From: Cymbidium sinense
Lineage: Eukaryota > Streptophyta > Magnoliopsida > Asparagales > Orchidaceae
Assembly (NCBI GenBank): GCA_021442155.1
Contig: JAKCPB010000353.1
Location: forward strand, 62,001 to 126,000
Direction of reading: 5' to 3'
Length of the DNA stretch: 64,000 nucleotides
The translations under genes were made by a program, and so were the position numbers. Below, piece by piece: positions 36,266 to 48,955 of this stretch. The notes under the pieces were generated by a model. That model was given only the letters and a program-made list of their open reading frames with translations. It made no database searches and was not told the origin of the DNA. Each line of letters starts with the position of its first letter. The stretch's first letter is position 1.

Positions 36266-38255
36266 TGATGAACCTAAACCTAAAAAGAAAATAAAATAAA
36301 AAATAAAAATTAAACTAAAATAAAAAAATAAAAAAACCTAAACTACTAAAATAAAACCTAAATAAAATAATAACTAAACCTAAAATAAAAAATAAGATAA
36401 ACCTAAAATAAAATAAAAAACTAAATAAATAAAAATAAACATAAAAATAAAAAAAATAAACCTAAAATAAATAAATAAACATAAAAAACTTAAAAAAAAA
36501 CCTAAAATAAAAAATTAAAATAAAATAAACCTAAACCAAACTAAAATAAATTAAACTAAAATAATAAAACCTAAACTAAACCTAAAATAAACTAAACCTA
36601 AAGCTTAACCTAAACTAAATAAAATAAATAAACTAAAAATAAACTTAAACCTAAACTAAAAAAATAAAATCTTAAAATAAACCTAAAATAAAAAAAACCT
36701 AAACCTAAACCTAAAATAAAAATAAATAAAAAAAATAATAAACTAAAAAATAAATAAAATAAAAAAAAATAATAAAATAAACTAAACTAAAATAAATAAA
36801 TAAACCTAACTAAAAAATAAAATAAAATAAACTAAATAAATAAAATAAATAAAACTAAAAACCTAAACTAAAAAATAAAATAAAATAAAAATCCTAAACT
36901 AAAAATCTAAACTAAACTAAATAAAACTAAACCTAAACCCTAAAACCTAAACCTAAACCTAACCTAAAATAAAAAACCTAAACTAAAACCTAAACTAAAA
37001 AACCTAAACCTAAAATTAAAAAACAAATAAAACCTAAAATAAATAAATAAATAAAACCTAAACTAAATAAAATAAAAAAATAAACAAAATAAAACCAAAC
37101 TAAAACCTAAACCTAAACCTAAAAAATAAAATAAAATAAAAAATAAAACTAAACTAAAATAAATAAATAAAACATAAACTAAACTAAAACAAAATAAACC
37201 TAAAATAAAGTAAAATAAAACTAATAAAACCTAAAAAAAATTAACCTAAAATAAATAAAAATAAAAAAACCTAAACTAACTAAAAAAAAAAAAATCTAAA
37301 CCTAAAATAAAATAAAATAAACCTAAACTAAACTAAAATAAATAAAACTAAACCTAAACCTAAAATAAATTAAACTAAACCATAGACTAAATAAATAAAA
37401 TAAAAATTAAAATAACCTAAACTAAACTAAAAAATAAAACATAAAAATAAACTTAAAATAAAAAATCTAAACCTAAAATATAAAAAAAAATAAAAACCTA
37501 AACCAAAACCTAAAAATAAAAAATAAAACCTAAACCTAAAAGATAAAAATAAAATAAAATTAACCTAAAAAATACACATAAACTTAAAAATAAACTAAAA
37601 TAAAAAAACCTAAACTAAAATAAATAAACTAAAAAATAAATAAACTAAACTAAATAAAAATAAACATAAATAAAAATAAAAAAATAAAATAAACAAAATA
37701 AAATAAATAAACTAAATAAAAAAAAACCTAAACTTAAAATAAACACTAAACCTTCAACCCTAAACCCTAAACACTAAAAAAAAATTAAACCTAATAAACC
37801 TAAAATAAAATAAACTAAAATAAAAAATAAAATAAAAAAAATAATAAATAAAATAAATATAAACTAAATAAATACTAAATAAACTAAATAAACTAAACCC
37901 TAAATAAACTAAACTAAACCTAAAATAAACCTAAACCCTAAACCCAAAACTAAACACTAAACCCTAAACCCTACAAACCTAACCCTAAACCTAAACCTAA
38001 AACCCTAAACCCTAAACTACCTAACTTGGCTAAACCCTAGATTTATACACCTGGTTCTTGTCTCTACTTGGCCCTCCCTAAAATCTCTCCTAACTATGAG
38101 ATTGTTTCTTCTGCTTTATTCTTATACACTAAACTCTCCTCTAGAACTGAAACCCTATTAGTTCTCATACCTAAACTACCTTCTAGCCTTCTAAACTATA
38201 ACCCTCCTAAACCCTTTTCCTTAATTATTCCCTAAACCCTAAACCTAAACATTTG
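36266..38255 (+). repeat. Degenerate telomere-like array between LINE A and LINE C
   Basis: Mostly CCTAAAATAAAA-type variants to about 37740, then closer CCCTAAA repeats to 38035. From 38036 to 38255 the repeat is mixed with C/T-rich unique-looking sequence (CTGGTTCTTGTCTCTACTTG, CTCCTCTAGAACTGAAACCC) before LINE C. The C-rich strand is on + throughout. Confidence 0.85.
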
Positions 38256-39618
38256 TTATCCTTTAGTCTTTGCAAAGCTCAGGTCTAGCTACTTGTTGCC
38301 TTATTATTGTGGGGGCCTCTATTGTGTGGTACTTTGCTGGTTTTTTTAGTTTTCCTTGGTTGTTGGGGATGTTTCCTTTATTGGTTACTTATGATGGGTT
38401 ATTTTCTAGTGGTTTCCTTATGGCTGTTTTACTTAGCTGGTTTGGTTGGAGGAACTCTAGTTGTCCATGGAATCATGGTTTGTTGATTTTTCCTTATTGG
38501 TTTTTTCCTTCTTCTTGAACAATTTGTCGAGGCTTTGTTGTCTCCAAACCTTTGTTGATCCTTTTGGATTGGACTTGTTGGTTTCGGTTGGTTGTCGCCT
38601 TTGGCCCCTTTTGTGTGACTATTTTGTCTTCGATGATTTGCCTATAACTTATGTTTCCTTCATTGATGGTTTCATTTTGAGCTATCTAGTCATTTGGGTT
38701 TAGCTTTGGACCGCTACTTGTCGACTTTCCATTGAGGGCTCTTATCTTTTTGTTGGTTATTTCTCGTTAATTGGCATGGTCCGGTGCTTGTCGATTGGTT
38801 ATGGTTTTCCTAGTTTGTAGCTTGGATGGGTATTTGGATAATGGTTGTTGTTGGTGTTTAGACTATATTCTAGCCTCTCCCTGGGTTATTGTGATTAGTC
38901 TATTTTTGTTTTTGTTTGGTGGTTTGGCTACTAATTGGTTGTTGGCTGGTTGCTCTTTATTAAATGGTGCTCTTTATTAAATGGTGCAGGATCTAGAACT
39001 CTATGGACTGCTGGCCTTGGATGTTTGCTTGTATCAGGTATGATGGCTATGATGGATTTGATGTTACTCACCTCTTCCCTCTAGTTGGTAGCATTACATA
39101 TGATTGTAATCATTCTTTATGAAGTTTGGATGCTCATATGTATTGTTTCCCCTTGAGATTATCCTAACAGAGCCTAAGCCTTCTTTTTCTCAGCTCTCTC
39201 ATTTTCCTCTGTTTATCGTTATCCTTTTGGGCAATGAATTTTGCCTTTATAGTGTCTTACAGATTTCTTTTACCGGTTGAAACTTTACAAAGGGAATGGT
39301 CATTACTCAGTCAACCCAGGTGTTGTTACTGTGAATCTTGCTTATCTTGCTTTCTCAAAGAAATCATGAACTACTATTGACTCATTCCTTTACTATTTTC
39401 AGGATTTGTTTTAGTCTTACTTTGTCTTCTTCTCTTATGGTTTTAGTTGTTGTATTTGCTCTTTTGTTTTGTTTTTTTTCTAATGTACTTAGATTGGAGT
39501 TTAGCTTTTTAAGTTTCTTGTATCTCTGAGAGTAGTAGAATTTTAGAATTTTACCCCATTTAAGGACATGGTATCTTTTCCTTTTATGGTAATAAAATTC
39601 TAACTTTCCCCAAAAAAA
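38256..39618 (+). mobile_element. LINE copy C, 3' region only
   Basis: This copy holds only the T/G-rich 3' region of the LINE family; no reverse transcriptase is present, which fits ordinary 5' truncation on insertion. It shares the conserved 3' module with copies A and B (GGTATGATGGCTATGATGG, TTGGTAGCATTACATATGAT, TCCCCTTGAGATTATCC). It ends GGTAATAAAATTCTAACTTT, CCCC and an A-run that continues into CCCTAAACCC at about 39619. Copy B has the same AATAAAATTCT near its end. Both flanks are telomere-like. Confidence 0.8.
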
Positions 39619-39871
39619 AAACCCTAAACCCTAAAACCCTAAACTCTAAACCCTAAACCCTAAACCCTAAACTAACCCTACATCCTAAAAACCATAAACC
39701 TTAAAGCCTAAACACTAAACCCTAAACTCTAAACCCAAACCCTAAACCATAAATCCTAAAAGCATAAAACCTAAAACCCTAAACCGTAAACCTTAAACCT
39801 TAAAACTAAAATTAAAGTAACTAAATGAATTAAAAAATAAACCTAAACACTAAAACCTAATCCTAAACCCT
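39619..39871 (+). repeat. Telomere-like array between LINE C and GRP copy 2
   Basis: Near-canonical CCCTAAA repeats, then a short non-repeat motif TAAAGTAACTAAATGAATT at about 39812 that also precedes GRP copies 3 and 5. That shared motif marks a duplicated unit. Confidence 0.85.
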
Positions 39872-40317
39872 AAGAATGGGCAGAACCTTGATGGTAGGAA
39901 CATCACTATCAACTAGGCTCAGTCTAGATCTAGTGGTGGATTCGAAGGCGAAGGCATTGGTTATCAGTGGTGGTGGGGGATTTGGAGGTGGTGGTTAGAG
40001 TAGTGGTGGTTATGGAGATGAGAGGAGTGATGGAGGTTACAACCATGGTGGTGGTGGAGGGAGAGATGAGGATATGATGGTGGATACCACTACTCGAGAG
40101 GTTGGTTCGATGGGAGCTGGAGAAACCAAGAATCCATCCTATCCTTATGGAACTATGTCTTTATAGTAGAGACGGTTCTAGTTATCTAGTGTTTTTGATT
40201 TTCTCTATGTGTGCTCAGTTTTTATCTGTCATTGCTTATGTCAAAGAAAACTTGGTGTGTTACTTGGTTGATGAAAAGAAGAAATATTGAATTTGAATTT
40301 GTTCTCTACTAAAAAAT
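39872..40317 (+). pseudogene. GRP 3'-exon fragment, copy 2
   Basis: The parent family, plant glycine-rich RNA-binding proteins (GRP7-like), has an N-terminal RRM and a glycine-rich tail. Here only the end of the RRM and the tail survive: frame K-N-G-Q-N-L-D-G-R-N-I-T-I-N, then a stop where the family has Glu/Gln, then AQSRSSGGG. Glycine codons follow (GGTGGTGGTGGAGG), then a terminal motif resembling YSRGGSxGxWRN near 40092-40130, and about 180 bp of 3' untranslated sequence ending TTGTTCTCTACTAAAAAAT. Frameshifts and stops disrupt it. No intron or upstream exon is present. The 5' junction (AAGAATGG) and 3' junction are the same as in copies 3-5, so the copies arose by duplication of one event. 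Confidence 0.8.
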
Positions 40318-43205
40318 CACCAAAAAACTCAAACCCTAAACTAAATCAACCTAACCTAAAACATAAACCTAAACCTAAACCTAAATCTAAAAACCCTAAA
40401 CCTTAAACATACAATCCTAAACCCTAAACCCTAAACCCTAGACCCTAAACCTTAAACCCTAATCCCTAAACCCTAAACTTTATTATAAAAAAAAACCATA
40501 AACCCTAAACTAAAACTTAAACCTTAAACCTAAAAGCTAAACCCTAAAAACCCAAAACCCTAAACATTAAATCCTAAACCCTAAACCCTAAATCCTAAAC
40601 CCTAAACCCTAAAACCCTAAACCATAAACCTAAACCATAAACCCTAAATCCTAAACCTAAATAAAAAAATAAAATAAAAACCTAAGCTAAAACCTAAACC
40701 TAAACATAAAGCAAAAGCTAAAAATAAAATAAATATAGAAAATAAAAACTAAAATAAAATAAAATAAATAAAAACCTAAACTAAACTAAAAAAAATAAAA
40801 TAAACCTAAAATTAAAACCTAAATAAAATAAAACTAAACCTAAAATAAAAAATAAACCTAATATAAAATAAATTGAAAACTAAATAAAAACCTAAACTTA
40901 AAATAAACCTAAAAGTAAATTAAAAAATAACTCATAAACCCTAAACTATGAAAAACCAAAACCTAAAATAAAAATAAAATAAACAAAATAAAATAAACTA
41001 AAACCTAAATTAAAATAAACAAAATTAAAATAAACAAAATTAAAATAAACAAAATTAAAATAAATAAGACCTAAACCTAAACCTAAACTTAAACCTAAAC
41101 TAAATAAAATAAAATAAGGTAAAATAAACCTAAGCCTAAACTAAAAAATAATAAAACCTAAAATAACAACCTATAACCTAAACCTAAAAAAATAAAATAA
41201 AAACCTAAACCTAAACCTAATAATAAACATAAAACCTAAACTAAAATAAAATAAAATAAAACTAAACTAAAAAATAGACCTAAACTAAACCTAAACCTAA
41301 AAATAAACTAAGATAAAACCTAAAATAAATAAATAATCCTAAATAAATAAACTAAACTAAATAAAAATAAATAAATCTAAATAAAATAAAATAAAAATAA
41401 ATAAAAATAAATAAAAAAAAATAAATTAAACTAAACCCTTTATTTTATTTTTTTAAAACTCTAAACCCTAAACCTTTAACCTAAACACTAAAAACCTAAA
41501 CCCTAAATCTAAACCCTAAACACTAAACCCTAAACTCTAAACCCTAAACTCTAAACTATAAAATAAACCCTAAAAAAAACCAAACCTAAACCCTAAACCT
41601 CTACAACCCTAAACTAAACCCTACAAACCCTAAAACCCTAAACCCTAAACCTTAATCCTAAACCTAAACTTGTTATAAAAGACCTTAAACCTAAACCTTA
41701 AATGATAAACCTAAACCTAAACTAAACCTAAACCTTAAACCTAAAAGTTAAACCTAATCCTAACCCTAAAATTAAACCCTAAACATTAAACCTTAAACCC
41801 TAAACCCAAAAACCCTAAATCATAAACCCTAAAACCTAAACCTAAATATAAAAATAAAATAAAAACCTAAGCTAAAACCTAAACCTAAAGCTAAAGCTAA
41901 AGCTAAAAATAAAATAAAATTGAAATTAAAAACTAAAATATAATTAAATAAATAAAAACCTAAACTAAACTAAAAAAATAAATTAAACCTAAAAAAATAT
42001 CAATAAAATAAAAACTAAACCTAAAATAAAATAATAAACCTAATATAAAATAGATTAAAACTAAATAAAACCTAAACATTAAAATAAACCTAAAAGTAAA
42101 TAAAAAATAACACCTAAACCCTAAACTATGAAAACCAAACCTAAAAAATAAAATAAACAAAATAAAATAAATTGAAACCTAAACTAAAATAAACAAAAAA
42201 ACTAAAATAAATAAACCTAAACCTAAACCTAAATTAAAATAAACCTAAACTTAAACCAATACTAAATAAAATAAAATAAGCTAAAAATAAACCTAAGCCT
42301 AAACTAAAAAATAAAACCTTAAATAACATCCTATAACCTAAACCTAAAAAAAACCTAAACCTAAACCTAAATAATGAAACATAAAATCTAAATAAAAAAA
42401 ATAAAATAAAAATAAAACTAAACTAAAAAATAGACCTACTACTAAACCTAAAAAATAAACTAAGATAAAAATACCTAAACTAAAATAAATAATCCTAAAA
42501 TAAATACACTAAACTAAACAAAAATAAGTTAACCTAAATTAAATAAAATAAAAATAAACACAAAATAAATAATAAATAAACCTAAACCTACCGTTTAGTA
42601 AAATTTATTTTTTTTAAAAAAAACACTAAACCATAAACTTTTAACCCTAAACACTAAAAACCCTAAACCCTAAATCCTAAACCCTAAACTTTAAACCCTA
42701 AACTTTAAACCCTAAACCTTAAACCCCTCAAATACCTAAAACTCTAAAACACTAAACCATAAACCCTAACTTAAACCCTAAACTAAAAACCAAAATCCCT
42801 AACTTAAACTCTATAATAAACTTAAACTATAAACTACAACCTTAAACCCTAAACTCTATAAACTAAACCTAAACAAACCTAAAACCTAAACTAAACCTAA
42901 ACACTAAACTAAACCCTAAACCTAAACTCCTAACTAAACCTAAAACTAAACAAAAACCCTAAACTCCTAAATAAAACCCTAAGCTAAAACCCTAAACCCT
43001 AAACCCTAAACTTAAACCTAAACCCTAAACCTTAACCCTAAACCCAAACCTTAAAGCATAAGCCCTAAACTAAACCCTAAACCAAAGCAACCTTAAACTA
43101 AAACCCTAAACCCAAACCCTAAACCTAAACCTAAAGTAACTAAATAAATTAAAAAATAAACCTTAACCATAAAACCTAATAAACCTAAATCTAAACCTAA
43201 ACCTT
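40318..43205 (+). repeat. Telomere-like array with a 1185-bp internal duplication
   Basis: Near-canonical repeats (40320-40660), poor CCTAAAATAAA repeats (40661-41440), near-canonical again (41460-41850), poor again (41851-42600), then near-canonical to 43130. AAAACCTAAGCTAAAACC at about 40677 recurs at about 41862, giving a period of 1185 bp. A variant of the boundary motif, CTACCGTTTAGTAAAATTT, ends the second poor block near 42589. The motif TAAAGTAACTAAATAAATT at about 43132 precedes GRP copy 3. Confidence 0.85.
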
Positions 43206-43677
43206 AAGAATGGTCAGAACCTTGATGGCAGGAACATCACCATCAATGAGGCTAAGTCTAGATCTGGCTATGGAGGCGAAGGCGAGCGACATCATGGTGG
43301 TGGTGGGGATCAGGTGATGGATGGAGGTGGTGGTCGTAGTAGTGGTGGTTATGGAAGTAGGAAGAGTGACGGAGGTTACATCCATGGTGGTGGCGGAGGG
43401 AGAGATTGAGGATATCATGGTGATCCCGCTACTCGAGAGGCTGAGGTGGTTCTAATGGGAACTGGAGAAATGAGGAATGGTTGATCTGATCTACTTCTTA
43501 TGGAATTGTGTCTTTGCAGTAGAGAAGGTTCTAGTTATCTAGGGTTTTTGATTTTCTCTATGCGTGCTCATTTTTTATCTATGTTTTAGCTTGTGTCCTA
43601 GAAATCTTGGTGCATTACTTGGTCAATGAAATAAAAAAGATGAATTATTGAATATGAATTTATTCTTTGTTAAAAAA
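43206..43677 (+). pseudogene. GRP 3'-exon fragment, copy 3
   Basis: Same fragment as copy 2. It starts AAGAATGGTCAGAACCTTGA and reads N-G-Q-N-L-D-G-R-N-I-T-I-N-E-A-K-S-R, the end of an RRM, in better frame than copy 2. The glycine-rich part is rich in GGTGGTGG. The end reads RYSRG, then S-N-G-N-W-R-N after a frame change, as in plant glycine-rich RNA-binding proteins. About 190 bp of 3' untranslated sequence follows and ends in TTAAAAAATAG before CCCTAAACCC. An apparent minus-strand frame (43197-43418) is only the antisense of the glycine codons. Confidence 0.8.
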
Positions 43678-43924
43678 TAGCCCAAAAACCCTAAACCCTA
43701 AACTAAAACCTGAACCCTAAACTTAAACCCTAAACCCTAAACCCTAAACCTAACTAAACCTAAACCTTTAAACTAAATACACCTAAATAAAACCTAAACT
43801 AAATTAACTTAAAATAAACTTAAATAAACCTAAATAAATAAACTAAACTTAAATTAAATAAACCTAAACTAAAAATATAATAAAAACTAAACTAAATATC
43901 TTAAATAAAATAAACCTAAACCTC
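43678..43924 (+). repeat. Telomere-like array upstream of LINE B
   Basis: CCCTAAACCC repeats that become CTAAATAAACC-type toward LINE B. The first 40 bases match those after the GRP tail at the window start (CCCTAAACTAAAACCTGAAC), linking the two units. Confidence 0.85.
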
Positions 43925-44229
43925 CCAAGCACTTGGTAATTTTTCATTTTCCCTTCATCCAACGCCCTTCTTACATTTTTTTGTGGATCCTTCATCATTC
44001 TCAACTGATTTCTAGAGTTTTTTTCAATCTGGCTGCTCGTGTGATGTCTCTTCTAATTATGGGTGACCTCAACTGTGGCATTTTCTTGGATGATTTGGCA
44101 TATCCATTTTGTGGGGATCCCTAAACCTAATGTCATTCTTACTATTAAATCCTCTAAGGATGCACTGGTAAGAGCTCTACCTCTTTTGACTTGATGAATT
44201 TTATTTTGACTTCTTTTTGAGGTATGCGT

Positions 44230-44830
44230 GCGATCATGTGTTCAGTTCTTGATGTCAAAAAGCTTGTAAAACCTTTCAAATTAACTTTGATTGGAAAATT
44301 TTCTTTATACCAGCCAAATTTGGATAAGATCTGATCTTTTTTCCATAACCTTCAACTTTAAGGTGCTTTCTTTATTAGCTTGATCGATCCAAGAAATATT
44401 CTGATTCAACTTACGAATGATTTGGATTATTCAAGGGTTTTCTCATGTCGATCCTATTTTGTCTTTAATTGTCAAATGCGTTAGTTGAAGTGGTCTCCTA
44501 TTTTTGATATACAGGAGGAATCACTATGTTACCTGTGTGGTTAGCTCTTCCAAATATGAGAATCCACTATGTTACCCAACAGGTTTTATTTGCTATGGCT
44601 TTTTTCGCCTAAATTGATCACGATCGTGAGATCCGCCTTTGCTCATATATTGAACTTGACATATCTAAAAAACATCCTAAGTATGTTTGGATCAGATTTG
44701 AAAGGTTTGGTTATTTACAAAAGGTTGAATTTGAAAATTTTCCAATTTTTTGTTCCCTTCGCAAGATACATGGTCATGATAATTCAGAATGTTTTATTCT
44801 TCAACTGCATCTTAAAAAGAAAATTTTAAA
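44230..44830 (+). pseudogene. LINE B ORF1 remnant (DUF4283 and CCHC zinc knuckle)
   Basis: ORF1 proteins of plant L1-type LINEs bind the element RNA. Fragments read KPFKLTLIGKF (about 44267), IDPRNILIQLTNDLDYSRV across a frame change (about 44390), KKHPKYVWIRFERFGYLQKV and EFENFPIFCSLRKIHGHDNS then EC (44660-44800). The CCHC knuckle C-x2-C-x4-H-x4-C has its second Cys replaced by Arg. Stops and shifts make it inactive. A lysine-rich linker follows. Confidence 0.75.
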
Positions 44831-45586
44831 TTATCCTAACTCTATATTAGCTACTGATAAAATTAATAAAGCTATTTTTGTGCCAAAAAAAAAACATAAA
44901 TGTTGATATTAGGTCAGATTCTTTGGAATCTTTGATGTTCTGAAAATTATTGTTTTTGCTTCTCATTCTGACCATGATAAAGGTACTAATAATGTTGAAA
45001 AAGATGATTTTTCCACCAACCTTTCTTTACATGAGATTATGCCTATTATGGCTAATTCCAAATTCAAAGAGGCTAAAAAATGATGATTCATTCTCTAATG
45101 AGTCTATTCCTGCTTCTTTGCCGACATTAATTAATGAGAATGAGGTTTTAAATGATAACTTGAATGTGGCTGAAATTCCTAAGCAAAACACTAATTTTGA
45201 CATTGGTAATTGTGCTTTGAATGGTATAATTTTTCTCCTTCCTCTAATTCCAAGATTGTTCTTCATTCTAATCCCACTTTTCAACAAAATGCTGATTTGG
45301 AAGAGGGGGAAGTTGTGATTAGAGATGTTCTACATCCTTATCCTTTAATAATATTCTAATCAATCTTTTCGATGGTGACACTTTAGATAAAAATAGAAAA
45401 TTCCAAACTCTTAAAAAAGAAAACTAAGAACTCTAAGATGCAACCTCTAATCTTGCCAGATCTACTAGATCTGGATCCTCTTCACATAAATAATGTGTTG
45501 TTTCAATTTTTGGCTTAGGAGAGGATTTGTTATTCTTTATCTCTCTCTTTATTATTATCATTTAATTTCTTTTTACAATTTTCTTT

Positions 45587-46135
45587 ATGTTTAATTCTCT
45601 TATTTGGAATGTTAAAGGGATTGGTTCCCTCATTGTTCATAATCATATTAGAAATCTCTGTAGAATTAATAATATCTCCTTACTTATTATTATTGAACCT
45701 CTTATACATGCTGATAAAATCAATCATGTTGCTAGAATGGTTAGTTTCAGTAATTTTTTCCCTAACATCAGTAATAAAATTTGGTGCTTTTGGAATAACC
45801 TCTTAAATGTTTTAATTTTAGATGATCTTCAACAAGTTGTCAATGCTCAAATTTCTTTTGGTGATTCTTGTGTGCTTGGCTCTTTTGTTTATGCTTCTTG
45901 AAATAGGGTTGGTTAGAATGTTCTTTGGGAGAATTTCAAAAGTTTTGCTCTTTCTGTTAACAAACTTTGGTTGGTTAGGGGTGATTTCAACACTATTCTG
46001 TATTCATCTAAAAGAAGGGGTGGTTGCTCTCCTAATATTTATTCTATGGAAGAATTTTTAGATATGATTCTTGATTGCAATCTTATTGCCATTAATTTTA
46101 AAGGCTCTAATTATACTTGACAAAACTCTAAGCTC
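45587..46135 (+). pseudogene. LINE B endonuclease (EEP/APE-type) remnant
   Basis: This domain nicks the target DNA and so decides where the LINE inserts. It starts MFNSLIWNVKGIGS with the family's WN motif, followed by LLIIIEPL (catalytic Glu in the EP motif), KIWCFWNN, and QISFGDSC...VYAS to a stop at 45899. In the next frame it continues VRGDFNTILYSSKRRGG with the GDFN motif at 45980-45991, and INFKGSNYT. Copy A retains only this last part. If the family targets telomere repeats, specificity should lie here. Confidence 0.75.
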
Positions 46136-46649
46136 TAGCAACATCTTGATATAATTATTTCAACTCTCATTGGATTAATCAATGGCCTCTTACCACTATT
46201 GACCATTTGAGTAGAACTTTATCCATCATGCCTCTTTGGTTTGTTAAAGATAACTCTAAAAGATTAACACCTCACCCTCTTTAGATTTCAAAATATGTGG
46301 ATTCAAGCATCAATATCTTAAAGTCATGGCCATTAATTGGATTGCCCCTTTACACCCTGATAATTCGATTAGGGGTATGCATAGATTATGTTTTAAGCTT
46401 ATAAAGACTCAAACAAAATCTGGTTTGTGGAACAAACATTCTTTTAAAAATCTTTTTGCTAATATAAAAAACATGGAACTTTTGGTTGGTGATCTTGAAA
46501 ATGTTGTTTTGACTAATTCTTCTAAGCTTAAGGATTTGAATGAAGCAAAAGATAATCTTGTTAATTATCGAATATGGAAGAGACATTGGTGGCAAAAAAG
46601 TAGTAAACATATTGATGGGGATAGAATACTGGTATTTTCATGCTTTATT

Positions 46650-47960
46650 TAAAAAAAAAGAAGAGCTTTAAATTCTATCCAAAAATTAAAAGTGATAATG
46701 AGATTGTCATTGATATTAATGTTATTAAAGATTCTATTATTAACCACTTTAGAAATATGCTAAAGCCACTCTTATGAAGCTATTTCTAATTCATTTGATC
46801 CCCTCTATTACAACCATTGACTTACTAGGTTTCCTACTAAAGATGAGATTGGTAAAGTTCTTAATAGCATGAACATTGATTCTGTTGCTGGTATAAAGGG
46901 TTATACTACTCATTATTTTCAAAATTATGAGTCTATTATTAATCATGACTTAATTGATGCTATTGTTGATTTCTTTTTTGGTAATCCTCTCCCTAAATAT
47001 TTTTCAAGCACTTCTATTATTCTCATACCAAAAAAACATAATCCAGATTTCAAACCTATTAGTTTTTGCACTTTGTTTAATAAATTGATTCATAAAATTC
47101 TGCTAATAGACAGTCCTTTACTTCAAAAATTATCTCTCAACCAAATTTTTGTTAGGGAGATCTATATTTGATAACATTATTCTTGGTCAAGAACTTATTC
47201 ATGATTTGGATCTCCAACTATAGGTGATAACATCCTTTTAAATTAGATATTTCTAAAGCCTTTGATATTATCTAGTGGGATTTTCTTTTAAATATCCTGC
47301 ATTTATTTGGTTTCTCTAATAATTTTATTAACCTTATTAAAAATGTATTAATAATGCTTAGTTTTTTATTCTTCTTAATGGTGAAGCTTTAGGCTTTTTT
47401 CCTACTTCTCAAGGTTTGTGAGAAGGAGATCCTTTGTCCCCTTATTTATTTATTATTTCTGTGGAATACCTTTCTATGAGTTTAAATGATTTATTCAATA
47501 ACTATCCTAGCATATACTTTAGAACTCTTAGTGGTACCCCTGTTTCTAATCTTAGATTTGCTGATGATTTCATTATCTTTTATAATGCTTCCTTTCATCA
47601 TATAAAAAGACTTAAGAAATGTTTAAATAATTTTGGTAGAGAAAGTGGTCTTTCTGTTAATGAAAGAAAGAGCTGCTTTATTACCTCCTCTAAAATTTCT
47701 AATACCAAAATCAATCATATCTTGAGAATCACTAACTTTAAACACCAACAACTCCCTTCAATATCTGGGTGCTCCTCTTTAAAGGTAAAAATAGATCTCA
47801 TCCTTTTGATGAGCTTATCCAAAAAAATTTTCTAATAAAATTTTGGGAATTTCACTTACTTTCTTTTGGTGGCAATCTTACTTTCCTTAAGAGTACTCTT
47901 AATTGGATGCCTTTATGTCTTATTCAAACCATTATCCCTACTAATTCTATCTTAAATTGA
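46650..47960 (+). pseudogene. LINE B reverse transcriptase remnant
   Basis: Reverse transcriptase copies the element RNA at the nicked target. Visible in order: MNIDSVAGIKGYTTHYFQNY, LPKYFSSTSIILIPKKHNP, FKPISFCTLFNKLIHKIL (46869-47150); KAFDII.WDF (about 47260); LNGEALGFFPTSQGL, then EGDPLSPYLFIISVEYLS (about 47380-47480); LRFADDFIIF with the catalytic FADD at 47557-47568; SGLSVNERKSCFIT. Order and motifs are those of plant L1-type elements. A TGA replaces the Arg/Gln codon before EGDPLSP, and several frame changes occur, so it is dead. Confidence 0.85.
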
Positions 47961-48955
47961 ATTGATCGCCTCATTAATAAATTTTTTTGGGGCTCTAATA
48001 ATTCGGTTAAAAGGATGCATTGGACTTCTTGGCATAAATGTTGCGGTCCTCTACGTGAAGGTGGGCTTGGCTGCAAACCTATTCGTGAAGCTATTACCTT
48101 CTCACATAAACTAGTGGAATTTTAGAAAAAGATAGCTTAGGCTAATTTTGTTACAAATACTTCAGGGTTAGCACCCTCTAATCTGTACTTATAAAGTGGT
48201 GACTCCTTGGTTTGAAAAAGGCTTTTCTCCATTATATGGGAGGCTGAATCCTTGATATCTTGGGGTATAAATGATCTTCTTTCTTTTGGCAAGGCAATTG
48301 GATTGGTGGTTTGTATTGATTCTTTTTATCTACCCATTCTACTACTGCTACTAAAGTTAACCTTTAGCTTAATTAGTGGAATGATAGTAAACTTAGCTAA
48401 TTTATTCATATTCTCTTTTGGATAAATTTACCGATATTCTATCCTTTCTAACAAGCATGATCAAATTCTTTTTTAAGCTATATTATAATGCTAATTTTAT
48501 TCTTAAAGATGCTTGAATTATATTAGAGATGCTCATATTTCTTCTAATGTATTTATTAAACTTTGGAATAATATCATCTCTATCTCTTATTCTATCCTTA
48601 CTTGGAGAATTCTAAAAACTTCATTCCTATGATTCCTTACTGGGGTAAAGGTTTTCATTTTCCTTCCAAATGTTATTGTTGATTTCATATTGAAAATTTT
48701 AATCATGTTTTGTCAATGGTTATTGCCTCCAAATTATGGTTTTGGTATGATGATCTTTTTAATACTAACCATTTCCATGGTTTTCTTTCTTTATATCAAT
48801 TTCTTGAAGCCTATTTCCAAAAATCTATGAAAGGTCATATCAATGTTTTAATTTCCATTACCCTTATTTTTTTCATATGGATGGATAGCAATGATGCTAA
48901 ATATCATGGTATTCTTATGAATCATAAAGCTTGTTATGTTATCTATGCTTGATTA

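Noticed and set aside
41960..42160. Phe/Tyr/Leu-rich minus-strand frame (also 62663-62848)
   Set aside because: It is the antisense of CCTAAAATAAA repeat and has no coding origin.
43197..43418. Thr/Ser-rich minus-strand frame (also 62010-62228)
   Set aside because: It is the antisense of the GGTGGTGG glycine codons in the GRP fragments.
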